DNA from: Microbacterium terricola
GTDB taxonomy: Bacteria > Actinomycetota > Actinomycetes > Actinomycetales > Microbacteriaceae
DNA: 64,000 nt
Direction: 5' to 3'
Assembly: GCF_027943945.1 (NCBI RefSeq)
Contig: NZ_AP027141.1
Location: 1,984,001 to 2,048,000, forward strand
The position numbers and the translations under genes were made by a program. Of the stretch, positions 34,662 to 42,614 are shown piece after piece. Position 1 is the first letter of the stretch. Every line of letters starts with the position of its first letter. The notes under the pieces were generated by a model. That model worked only from the letters and a program-made list of their open reading frames with translations, ran no database searches and was not told the origin of the DNA.

Positions 34662-35786
34662 GTGATCGTGCTCATCCCCGCGCTCGATCCGGGTGACACC
34701 CTCCCCCGGCTGGTCGCCGACCTGCTCGCCGCTGACCCCGACACGCAGGTGCTGGTCGTCGACGACGGCAGCAGCATCCGCTCCTCCCCCGTGTTCACCG
34801 CCGCGCAGGCGGCCGGCGCGACCGTCATCGCCCACGACGTCAACCACGGCAAGGGCGCTGCGCTGAAGTCGGGGTTCGCGCACATCGCGCAGGCGTGGCC
34901 CGGCGAGGACGTCGTCACGGCCGACGCCGACGGCCAGCACACCGTCGCCGACATCGTCCGCGTCGCCGAGCGCCTGCGGGCCGATGCCACGGCGGACGAA
35001 CCCACCCTCGTGCTGGGCTGCCGCACGTTCTCGGGCCCGGGTGTCCCCGCCCGCAGCCGGATCGGGAACACGGCGACGCGGTGGCTCTTCCGCGCCGCCG
35101 CGGGCACGCCGGTCTCCGACACGCAGACCGGCCTGCGCGGCATCCCCGCGACGCTCCTCGACTGGCTCCGCGGCCTGCACGGGGAGCGCTTCGAGTACGA
35201 GCTGACGATGCTGCTGCGGGCACCGCGCGACGGCATCGCGCTGACCGAGGTGCCGATCGAGACGGTCTACCTGGGCCGCAACGAGTCGAGCCATTTCCGC
35301 CCAGTGATCGACTCGCTGCGGGTGCTGCTGCCGATCGTGCTGTTCGCCGGGTCGTCGCTGCTGGCCTTCCTCGTCGACACGATCGCCCTGCTCGTGTTCA
35401 CGGCGCTCACCGGCTGGATGGTGCCGTCGATCGTCGCCGCCCGGGTGCTGAGCGCCGCCGTCAACTTCACGGTGAACCGGCGGGTGGTCTTCGCGCGCGG
35501 CGGGCGGATCGGGGTGCAGGCGCTGCGGTACGGGCTGCTCGCCCTCGCGCTGCTCGGCTCGAACATCGCCTGGATGTCGTTCCTCACCGACTCAGGCTGG
35601 GCGCTCCTGCCCGCCAAGATCGCGACCGAGATCGTGCTGTTCGTCATCAGCTACGGCGTGCAGCGCAGCGTCGTCTTCGGACCACAGGATGCGGGAACTG
35701 CGGGCCCCCACGTGGGCCGGCGTCCCGACCCCGCGCTTCACGTGGCAGTTGCTGCCGCATCCCGCCCGCCGAGCGGCACCACCTGA
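34662..35786 (+). CDS. GT2 glycosyltransferase fused to GtrA domain
   Basis: This 374-residue bifunctional membrane protein has an N-terminal GT2 domain (about 1-200) with VLVVDDGSS, KGAALKSGF and the nucleotide-sugar/metal motif VTADADGQH. It is close to dolichyl-/polyprenyl-phosphate mannose or glucose synthases. The C-terminal GtrA domain (about 215-345) has four transmembrane helices with VNFTVNRRVVFARGGR, and is thought to flip the lipid-linked sugar. Fusion of the two activities in one chain suggests coupled synthesis and flipping. The GTG start lies 4 nt after the NAGPA gene. The last 35 residues are Pro/Ala-rich and look non-conserved. Confidence 0.9.
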   Translation: MIVLIPALDPGDTLPRLVADLLAADPDTQVLVVDDGSSIRSSPVFTAAQAAGATVIAHDVNHGKGAALKSGFAHIAQAWPGEDVVTADADGQHTVADIVRVAERLRADATADEPTLVLGCRTFSGPGVPARSRIGNTATRWLFRAAAGTPVSDTQTGLRGIPATLLDWLRGLHGERFEYELTMLLRAPRDGIALTEVPIETVYLGRNESSHFRPVIDSLRVLLPIVLFAGSSLLAFLVDTIALLVFTALTGWMVPSIVAARVLSAAVNFTVNRRVVFARGGRIGVQALRYGLLALALLGSNIAWMSFLTDSGWALLPAKIATEIVLFVISYGVQRSVVFGPQDAGTAGPHVGRRPDPALHVAVAAASRPPSGTT

Positions 35787-36058
35787 CACCTGAGCTCGCG
35801 CCCCCTCGCCCGCGGCCCCGTCACAGCAGCTGACCGCGCCACATCGCCGCATGCGCGCCACTTCGCCGCATCCGCGCCATAGGCCTGTGGCGCGGTTGCA
35901 GGGAAGTGGCGCGCCAGCCAACCCCAGCCCCAACCGCCACCCCCACCACAGGATGCGGCTACGGGATCCGAAAGCCCGGCACAGACGCGGCATAGGGACC
36001 CCATAGGGCCGCCGGTTCGAATGGGGGCACACCACGTGAACACCGGGAGAACGCCTTC
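35787..36058. other. 272-nt intergenic region with nested repeats
   Basis: No gene is seen here. It holds 19-bp direct repeats and nested inverted repeats at 35833-35914, described separately. The rest leads into the ribosome site of the DUF4956 gene (GGGAGAACGCC). Confidence 0.7.
35833..35914. repeat. Direct and nested inverted repeat element
   Basis: CGCGCCACATCGCCGCATG and CGCGCCACTTCGCCGCATC are adjacent 19-bp direct repeats with two differences. GCGCCACTTC (35855-35864) pairs with GAAGTGGCGC (35903-35912), and inside this CCGCGCCA pairs with TGGCGCGG. The fold is a long two-tier hairpin. Confidence 0.6.
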
Positions 36059-36652
36059 ATGACACCCACCGCCCTCATCCTCGCCGGCATCGACCTCGCC
36101 GCGATCCTGCTGCTGAGCTTCGGCCTCTACTACCGCCGGCACCACCGCCGCGACCTCGTCGTCGCGTTCATCGGCGTCAACGTCGGCGTCCTCGCCGTGA
36201 CCACCGTGCTCGGCAGCGCGGACGTCGCCGCCGGCCTCGGGCTCGGGCTGTTCGGGGTGCTGTCGATCATCCGCCTGCGCTCGTCCGAGATCTCGCAGCG
36301 CGAGGTCGCCTACTACTTCGCGGCGCTCGCCCTCGGCCTCATCACCGGGCTTCCGCAGACGAACCCGTGGCCGGTCACCGCGCTGGCCGCCCTGATCCTC
36401 GTCGCCATGTGGGCCGCCGACCACCCGGCGCTCCTCGCCCGCAGCCGGCACCAGGTGATCCGCGTCGACCGCGCCATCACCGACGAGGGAGAGCTGCGCG
36501 CCGAGCTCGCCGCCCGCCTGGGCGGCCCGGTGACCTCGCTCACCGTCCAGGAGCTCGACCTCGTGAACGACACCACCCTCGTCGATGTGCGCTGGAAGGC
36601 GGCGATCTCCACCGGCGCCGCCGCACGCCAGCTCGTCGGAGCCCGCGCGTGA
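36059..36652 (+). CDS. DUF4956 membrane protein
   Basis: This 197-residue protein has four predicted transmembrane helices in residues 1-120 (ALILAGIDLAAILLLSFGLYY, then three more) and a cytosolic C-terminal domain. The conserved segment GLFGVLSIIRLRSSEISQREVAYYF (about 66-90) is the DUF4956 hallmark. The function is unknown, but the gene is repeatedly found with VTC-type polyphosphate polymerase genes, as here, where its stop overlaps the GTG of the next gene (GTGA). A role as membrane partner, channel or anchor for the polymerase is inferred. Confidence 0.9.
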   Translation: MTPTALILAGIDLAAILLLSFGLYYRRHHRRDLVVAFIGVNVGVLAVTTVLGSADVAAGLGLGLFGVLSIIRLRSSEISQREVAYYFAALALGLITGLPQTNPWPVTALAALILVAMWAADHPALLARSRHQVIRVDRAITDEGELRAELAARLGGPVTSLTVQELDLVNDTTLVDVRWKAAISTGAAARQLVGARA

Positions 36653-37455
36653 CCGCCGCGGCCCTCCTCCGTTTCGAGCCGCTCAGCCTCGACGAGCTGG
36701 TCTCCGAGGCCGCGCTGCTCACCCGCGTCGACCGCAAGTACGTCGTGCCGCGCGGTGATCTGGCGGCGATCCTCGGCGCGATCGACGAACCCGCCAGGGT
36801 GCTCGAGATCGACGGCGCCCGCGAGTTCGGGTACGCCTCCGTGTACTTCGACACCCCCGACCTGCTGAGCTACCGGATGGCGGCGCAGCCGCGCCGGCGC
36901 CGCTTCAAGCTGCGCACCCGCAGCTACCTCGACGTCGGCACCTCGTTCCTCGAGATCAAGACCCGCGGCGCCCGCGGCACGACCGTCAAGGAGCGCAGCG
37001 CGTACGACCCCGACCGAGCAGACGTGCTCACGAACGACGCACTGGTCGAGGTGGCCGGGGCGTTCGACGCCATCGGCGTCCCCGCCGAACGGGCTGACGA
37101 CCTCCTGCCCACCCTCACCACCCGGTACCGGCGCGCGACCCTCCTGGCCGCCGACGGCGCCGCCCGCGCCACGATCGACACCGACCTGCAGTGGATCGCC
37201 CCCGACGGGAGCGCGTTCGAGCTGCCCGACATCGCGATCGTCGAGACGAAGTCGCCGGCCGCAGCATCCCGCATCGATCGCCTGCTCTGGCGGGCAGGGC
37301 ACCGCCCATCGACGGTGAGCAAGTACGCCACCGGCCTCGCCGCGATGCACCCCGCCCTCCCCCGCAACAAGTGGGCGCGCCTCCTGCGCACCTCGTTCCA
37401 GAACCCCCGCACCATCCCCACCCCTGAGGAGGAGTCATGCGCCACCGCCGCCTGA
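36649..37455 (+). CDS. VTC-domain polyphosphate polymerase
   Basis: This 268-residue protein has the VTC catalytic tunnel fold of the CYTH/TTM class. Basic and acidic tunnel residues are visible: TRVDRKYVV (25-33), the R89-x-R91 pair in RFKLRTRSY, FLEIKTRG (E102, K104), TVKERSAY (K114, E115) and IAIVETKSP near residue 200. In yeast Vtc4 the equivalent residues polymerise ATP gamma-phosphate into polyphosphate with a divalent metal. No SPX domain or membrane helix is present, so the DUF4956 protein probably gives membrane attachment. It starts at a GTG overlapping the DUF4956 stop and overlaps the next gene by 19 nt. Polyphosphate synthesis is inferred from the fold. Confidence 0.87.
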   Translation: MTAAALLRFEPLSLDELVSEAALLTRVDRKYVVPRGDLAAILGAIDEPARVLEIDGAREFGYASVYFDTPDLLSYRMAAQPRRRRFKLRTRSYLDVGTSFLEIKTRGARGTTVKERSAYDPDRADVLTNDALVEVAGAFDAIGVPAERADDLLPTLTTRYRRATLLAADGAARATIDTDLQWIAPDGSAFELPDIAIVETKSPAAASRIDRLLWRAGHRPSTVSKYATGLAAMHPALPRNKWARLLRTSFQNPRTIPTPEEESCATAA

Positions 37456-39197
37456 TCCTGTCCGCCGTCCCCCTGACCCTCGCCGCCGTCGTGTTGGCCG
37501 GCTGCGCCGTCGACGCGGCGATCGGCTCGTCCGGATCGACCACGAGCGAGTCGAGCACCCAGGCCGCCGCGGTCGTCGACTCGGATCTCACGGCCGACGC
37601 GGTGCTCGCGGCGAACGAGGATGCGTCGGTGGTCCGCGACGACGAGTGGTCGGCCGCCGACGCCGAGGCGATCACCCTGAGCGGTTCGACCGCCAGCACC
37701 TCGGCCGACGGGGTCGCCGTCGACGGCTCGACCGTCACGATCACCACGGCCGGCGTGTACACGCTGTCCGGGTCGCTCGCCGGGTCGGTCGTGGTCGACG
37801 CGGCCGACGACGCACTGGTCGTGCTGATCCTCGACGACGCGCAGATCGACAACCCCGACGGCGCCGCGATCGACGTGGTGACGGCGGACGACGTGGTCAT
37901 CTCGCTCGCCGACGGCAGCGACAACGCGGTGTCGGATGCCGCCTCCTACGACGACACGGCCGACGCGAACGCCGCGATCTACGCCGACGCCGACCTGACG
38001 ATCACCGGCACAGGCTCGCTCGAGGTGACCGGCAACGGCAACGACGGCATCACCAGCACCGACGACCTCGCCGTCCTCTCGGGCACGATCACCGTCGATG
38101 CCGCCGACGACGGCCTGCGCGGCAAGGACTCGCTCGTCATCGAGGGCGGCACGGTCGAGGTCACCGCCGCCGGTGACGCCCTGAAGAGCGACCAGGACGA
38201 GGACACCACGCGCGGCTACATCGTGATCGAGGGCGGCGACCTGACCCTCACCGCCGGCGACGACGGGCTCACCGCCGCCACCGACGTGGTGATCACGGGC
38301 GGCACCCTCGACGTCACCGCGGGTGGCGGCGCGCGCGCCACGGTCGGCGCCGACGCGTCGCCCAAGGGCATCGTGGCCGGAGTCGCACTGATCGTCGAGG
38401 GCGGCGAGGTGTCGGTCGACGCGGCCGACGATGCCGTGCACTCGGACGGCTCCATCGGCATCGGCGGGGGCACACTCACCGTCACGGCGGGCGACGACGG
38501 CCTCCACGCCGAGCAGGCGCTCGAGATCCGCGACGGCTCGGTCACCGTCGCGCAGTCGAACGAGGGACTCGAAGGCGTCGACATCGCCCTCTCCGGCGGC
38601 GACATCTCGGTCACCGCGGCCGACGACGGCGTGAACGCCTCCGGCAACGCGACCACCACGACCGACGGCGGCGGCGGCATGGGCGGCGGCATGCAGGACA
38701 CCGGCGAGACCCTGGTCATCAGCGGCGGCACCCTCGTCGTCGACGCGGGCGGCGACGGCCTCGACTCGAACGGATCGCTCACCGTCTCGGGCGGCGACAT
38801 CACCGTCTTGGGGCCCACGAACGACGGCAACGGCGCGCTCGACTCGAACGGCGGCATCACCGTCACGGGTGGGTCGCTGGTCGCGATCGGCAGCTCCGGG
38901 ATGGCGGAGTCGCCCGGCGAGGAGTCCACGCAGCCCTGGGTCGGTGCGACGGTCAGTGGTCAGGCCGGAGACGTGATCGAGGTGCAGGATGCTGACGGCA
39001 CCGTGATCGGCACGATCACCGCCACGAAGCAGTACGCGTCGATCGTGTTCAGCTCGGCCGAGGTCGTCGACGGCGGCGAGTACTCGGTGGTCGTGAACGG
39101 CACCGTCGCGGCGACCGCCACGGAGGGCACCGCCCTCGCGGGTGGCATCCGCGGTGGCGGTCAGGGCGGCGGCCCCGGCGGAGGCCGGCAGCCCTGA
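37437..39197 (+). CDS. Secreted beta-helical lipoprotein (DUF4353-like)
   Basis: This is a 586-residue lipoprotein. The signal peptide ends in a lipobox (VVLAGC, Cys23), so the mature protein is lipid-anchored outside the membrane. After a Ser/Thr linker there are repeats of the form GG-h-h-V-TAGDDGLHAE (for example near 245, 265, 345 and 405). These build a right-handed beta-helix with Asp-rich turns, as in the carbohydrate-binding Cthe_2159/DUF4353 family. The many Asp residues suggest calcium. The C-terminus is Gly/Pro-rich (GGGQGGGPGGGRQP). It overlaps the polymerase gene by 19 nt. In other bacteria a CotH-type kinase often takes part in this cluster; none is seen here. Confidence 0.87.
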   Translation: MRHRRLILSAVPLTLAAVVLAGCAVDAAIGSSGSTTSESSTQAAAVVDSDLTADAVLAANEDASVVRDDEWSAADAEAITLSGSTASTSADGVAVDGSTVTITTAGVYTLSGSLAGSVVVDAADDALVVLILDDAQIDNPDGAAIDVVTADDVVISLADGSDNAVSDAASYDDTADANAAIYADADLTITGTGSLEVTGNGNDGITSTDDLAVLSGTITVDAADDGLRGKDSLVIEGGTVEVTAAGDALKSDQDEDTTRGYIVIEGGDLTLTAGDDGLTAATDVVITGGTLDVTAGGGARATVGADASPKGIVAGVALIVEGGEVSVDAADDAVHSDGSIGIGGGTLTVTAGDDGLHAEQALEIRDGSVTVAQSNEGLEGVDIALSGGDISVTAADDGVNASGNATTTTDGGGGMGGGMQDTGETLVISGGTLVVDAGGDGLDSNGSLTVSGGDITVLGPTNDGNGALDSNGGITVTGGSLVAIGSSGMAESPGEESTQPWVGATVSGQAGDVIEVQDADGTVIGTITATKQYASIVFSSAEVVDGGEYSVVVNGTVAATATEGTALAGGIRGGGQGGGPGGGRQP

Positions 39198-39346
39198 GTG
39201 ACGGTCGGATGCTGTGTGCCCGGCCCCGGCGCCGGGCGCGCAGCATCCGCTCGTGAGGAGAATCGGCGAACGGAGGATGTTGGGGCGCCCGAATGTCCTC
39301 GCGACGCCGAACGTCCTCACGAGCACCCGTCTGCTAGACAGACTCC

Positions 39347-42232
39347 GTGCTCTTCGACTACTTCGCCCACGTCGAACTGCCGACGCCCACACTCGGCCTC
39401 GACGAGGCGACGGCCCTGGTGCGCAGCGAGTTCGGCATCGACGCGATGCTCACCGAACTCGGCAGCCAGCAGGACCAGAACTTCCTCGTGCACCCGGTCG
39501 GCGCCCCCGAGCCGCTGGGTGTGCTGAAGATCAGCAACCCGGTCTTCACCGAACCCGAGATCGAGCTGCAGACCCTCGCCGGTGCCCGGGTCGGCGAGCG
39601 CCAGCCCACCGTGCGCACGCCGCACGTCGTGCCCGGCGCGGAGGGCTGGTGGCAGACGTCGCAGGGACCCCTGCACGCCCGCATCATCAGCTTCGTGTCG
39701 GGCAGCACCCTGACCGGGTCGGCGTACCTCGCCCCCGCCGTCGTCGCGCGGATGGGCGAGCTCTCCGCCCGCGCGAGCCTCGCCCTCGCCGACCTCGACC
39801 ACCCGGCGGCCGCGCGCACCCTGCAGTGGGACCTGCGCCACGCCGGCCGCGTCATCGACACGCTGCTCCCCCTCGAGCCCGACCTCGCCGTGCGCGAGCG
39901 CGTCGCGGCGGTCGCGCACGCCGCCCGACAGGCTCTGGCGCCCGTCGCCGATCGCCTCCCCCGCCAGCTCGGGCACTGGGACATCACCGACGACAACATC
40001 CTCGCCCCCGACCTGCCCGGCGCCCTGCCCGATGCCATCATCGACTTCGGCGACGTCGCCGCGTCGTGGGCGGTCGGCGAGCTGGCCGTCACCCTCTCGT
40101 CGGTGCTGCACCACGACGGTGCCACCCCGCTCTCGACACTCCCGGCGATCCGGGCATTCCATGAGCTGCGCCCCCTGAACACCGACGAGGCCGATGCGCT
40201 CTGGCCGCTCGTCGTGCTGCGCGGCGCTGTCCTGGTGCTGAGCGGCCGCCAGCAGGTGCGGCTCGACGCCGACAACGCCTACGCGACCGACGGCCTCGAC
40301 CGGGAGTACCGCATCCTCGAGCAGGCCGCCGCGGTCCCGGTCGCCGTGATGACCCGGCTGATCCGCCACGCGCTCGGCCTCCCCATCGACGACTCCCCTC
40401 GCTGGGGTGCCGCACCTCTCCTCGACATCGACGGCCCGACGGTCCTCCTCGACGCGGGCACGACGGCGCCGCTCAACGACGAGGGCGCGTGGCTCGACCA
40501 CGACGCCCTCGACCGCGCCGCGCAGAGAGCGCTCGACGGCGGCGCGGGCGCCGTACTCCTGCCCGCCCTGTCGCCCGTGCTGACCGGAGCACCCCTGCGC
40601 ACCCCGACGGCCCCCGCGACCATCCCGACCGCTGCCACCCTGTGGCTCGCCCACGAGACGCCGCTGCACGTGCCGGAGGGCGCTACGGTCGACCGCGACC
40701 CGACCGGCGTCACGATCACGGCGGGCGACGCATCCGTCCGCGTCACGGGGGCGTTCGACACAGACGAGCGGATGCTGCCGCCCCGCGCCCGGATCGACGT
40801 CCGCCTCACCGCGGCCGGCGCCGACGTGCCCGCGTGGCTCGCCCCCGCCGTCCTGCCCGGCTGGCAGGGGCTCGTCGGCGACCCGGCTGCGGCCATCGGG
40901 TTCCCCGCACCCGAGCAGCCCGGACCACCCGAGGCACCCGCAGCGCCGGCAGACGCCGACCTCCTCGCCCGCCGCGCGAGCGTGCTGGCCGACGTCCAGG
41001 AGCACTACTACGCCCGGCCCCCGCGGATCGAGCGCGGCTGGCGCGAGCACCTCATCGACACCGACGGCCGCGTGTACCTCGACATGGTCAACAACGTCGC
41101 CTCGGTCGGGCACGCGCACCCGCGCATCGCGGAGGCGGCCGGCCGTCAGCTGCGCCTGCTGAACACGAACTCGCGGTTCCACTACGCGGCCATCACCGAG
41201 TACGCCGAGCGCCTCGCGGCCACGCTGCCCGACGAGCTCGACACGGTGTTCCTGGTCAACTCCGGCTCGGAGGCCGCCGACCTCGCCCTTCGGCTGGCCA
41301 TGGCCGCCACCGGCCGCACCGACATCGTCGCGATGCGCGAGGCGTACCACGGCTGGACTTTCGCGAGCGATGCCGTCTCCACCTCGGTCGCCGACAACCC
41401 GCACGCGCTCGCCACCCGTCCGAGCTGGGTGCACACCGTCGCCGCCGCGAACGGCTACCGGGGCGCGCACCGGGGCGTCGAGGCCGCGCGCTACGCACCC
41501 GAGGCCGTCGCGCACCTGCGCGCGCTCGCGGCCGGAGGCGCACAGATCGCCGGGTTCATCTGCGAGAGCTGGTTCGGCAACGCCGGCGGCATCGCCCTCC
41601 CCGACGGCTACCTGGCCGAGGTGTACGCCGCGGTCCGTGAGCTCGGCGGACTCGCGATCGCCGACGAGGTGCAGGTCGGCTTCGGGCGGTTGGGCGACTG
41701 GTTCTGGGGCTTCGAGCAGCAGGGTGTCGTGCCCGACATCGTCGCGGTGGCGAAGTCGATCGGGGCGGGGCACCCGCTCGGCGCCGTGGTCACGACACGC
41801 GCGATCGCCGAGCGGTACCGCACGCAGGGGTACTTCTTCTCGTCCACGGGCGGATCGCCGGTCTCGTCCGTCGTCGGCACGACGGTGCTCGACATCATCG
41901 CCGACGAGGCGCTGCAGGAGAACGCGCGGGTGGTCGGCGCGCATCTGAAGGGGCGTCTCGAGGCGCTGGGCGCACAGCATCCGCTCGTCGGAACCGTGCA
42001 CGGCGCCGGCCTGTATCTGGGCCTCGAATTCGTCCGCGACCGCGCGACCCTCGAGCCGGCCACCACCGAGACCGCGGCCATCTGCGACCGGCTGCTCGAG
42101 CTGGGCGTGATCATGCAGCCCACCGGCGACCACCAGAACGTGCTGAAGATCAAGCCGCCGCTCTGCCTGACCACCGCATCGGCCGACTTCTTCGTCGACA
42201 TGCTCGATCGGGTGCTCACGACCGGCTGGTGA
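39347..42232 (+). CDS. Kinase-aminotransferase fusion (APH + class III PLP)
   Basis: This 961-residue multidomain enzyme has an aminoglycoside-phosphotransferase-like kinase domain at residues about 25-320, with catalytic loop H210-W-D212-ITDD-N217 and metal motif IIDFGD. A short middle region (about 345-520) looks like a reduced M23/beta-barrel domain. The class III aminotransferase domain fills about 540-961, with FLVNSGSEAADLA, IADEVQVGFGR and PLP Lys803 in AVAKSIGAGHP. The pairing matches hydroxylysine or ethanolamine kinases with their phospho-lyases, so the protein may phosphorylate an amino alcohol and eliminate phosphate. The GTG start follows TAGACA by 6 nt. The substrate is not known. 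Confidence 0.88.
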   Translation: MLFDYFAHVELPTPTLGLDEATALVRSEFGIDAMLTELGSQQDQNFLVHPVGAPEPLGVLKISNPVFTEPEIELQTLAGARVGERQPTVRTPHVVPGAEGWWQTSQGPLHARIISFVSGSTLTGSAYLAPAVVARMGELSARASLALADLDHPAAARTLQWDLRHAGRVIDTLLPLEPDLAVRERVAAVAHAARQALAPVADRLPRQLGHWDITDDNILAPDLPGALPDAIIDFGDVAASWAVGELAVTLSSVLHHDGATPLSTLPAIRAFHELRPLNTDEADALWPLVVLRGAVLVLSGRQQVRLDADNAYATDGLDREYRILEQAAAVPVAVMTRLIRHALGLPIDDSPRWGAAPLLDIDGPTVLLDAGTTAPLNDEGAWLDHDALDRAAQRALDGGAGAVLLPALSPVLTGAPLRTPTAPATIPTAATLWLAHETPLHVPEGATVDRDPTGVTITAGDASVRVTGAFDTDERMLPPRARIDVRLTAAGADVPAWLAPAVLPGWQGLVGDPAAAIGFPAPEQPGPPEAPAAPADADLLARRASVLADVQEHYYARPPRIERGWREHLIDTDGRVYLDMVNNVASVGHAHPRIAEAAGRQLRLLNTNSRFHYAAITEYAERLAATLPDELDTVFLVNSGSEAADLALRLAMAATGRTDIVAMREAYHGWTFASDAVSTSVADNPHALATRPSWVHTVAAANGYRGAHRGVEAARYAPEAVAHLRALAAGGAQIAGFICESWFGNAGGIALPDGYLAEVYAAVRELGGLAIADEVQVGFGRLGDWFWGFEQQGVVPDIVAVAKSIGAGHPLGAVVTTRAIAERYRTQGYFFSSTGGSPVSSVVGTTVLDIIADEALQENARVVGAHLKGRLEALGAQHPLVGTVHGAGLYLGLEFVRDRATLEPATTETAAICDRLLELGVIMQPTGDHQNVLKIKPPLCLTTASADFFVDMLDRVLTTGW

Positions 42233-42355
42233 CGGCGGACTGTACCCGAAGACGCCTCCGAGTCAAGCCCCTGCCCCGCGCGAGCCGATTCGCTGTCGGA
42301 TGGGCTCAGTGACCGCGGGACCCCGCGGGCACCACCGACAGAAAGGGGGCGACCG

Positions 42356-42526
42356 ATGGGCTTGGACGACAAGATCGAAAACGCCGCAGAGGACCTCAAG
42401 GGCAAGAGCAAGGAAGCCGCCGGCAAGGCAACCGGTGACAAGAAGCTCGAGACCGAGGGACATGTGGACCAAGCCAAGGCTGACGTCAAGAACGCGGCTG
42501 AGGACGTCAAGGACGCGTTCCGCTGA
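42356..42526 (+). CDS. CsbD-family stress protein (56 aa)
   Basis: This small, very hydrophilic protein starts MGLDDKIENAAEDLKGKSKE and continues with the family repeat K-G-x-x-K-E-A-A-G-K-A-T-G-D. It is all-helical and charged, as CsbD proteins are, and is expected in the cytosol under general stress. The ATG at 42356 has AAAGGGGGC 5 nt upstream. A 16-bp perfect terminator follows 7 nt after the stop, so it is a single-gene unit. No sigma-B-type promoter could be identified with confidence. Confidence 0.88.
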   Translation: MGLDDKIENAAEDLKGKSKEAAGKATGDKKLETEGHVDQAKADVKNAAEDVKDAFR

Positions 42527-42533
42527 TTCGGCC

Positions 42534-42569
42534 GGAAGGTGGTCGGGATCTCGATCCCGACCACCTTCC
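42534..42569 (+). terminator. Perfect 16-bp terminator hairpin after csbD
   Basis: GGAAGGTGGTCGGGAT (42534-42549) pairs fully with ATCCCGACCACCTTCC (42554-42569) around CTCG. It has no clear T-tract but is by far the most stable hairpin in this stretch. Confidence 0.85.
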
Positions 42570-42614
42570 CCGTGTCCGCTGCGCGCGGGAGAATGAGCGC
42601 CCGGTGGACATGAC

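Noticed and set aside
35833-35914. Short direct repeats considered as a CRISPR array.
   Set aside because: There are only two adjacent 19-bp units without spacers of uniform length, and no cas gene is present in the window.
39317-42133. A minus-strand open frame of about 938 codons opposite the kinase-aminotransferase gene.
   Set aside because: It is antisense to a clearly homologous 961-aa protein and has only compositional features of shadow frames.
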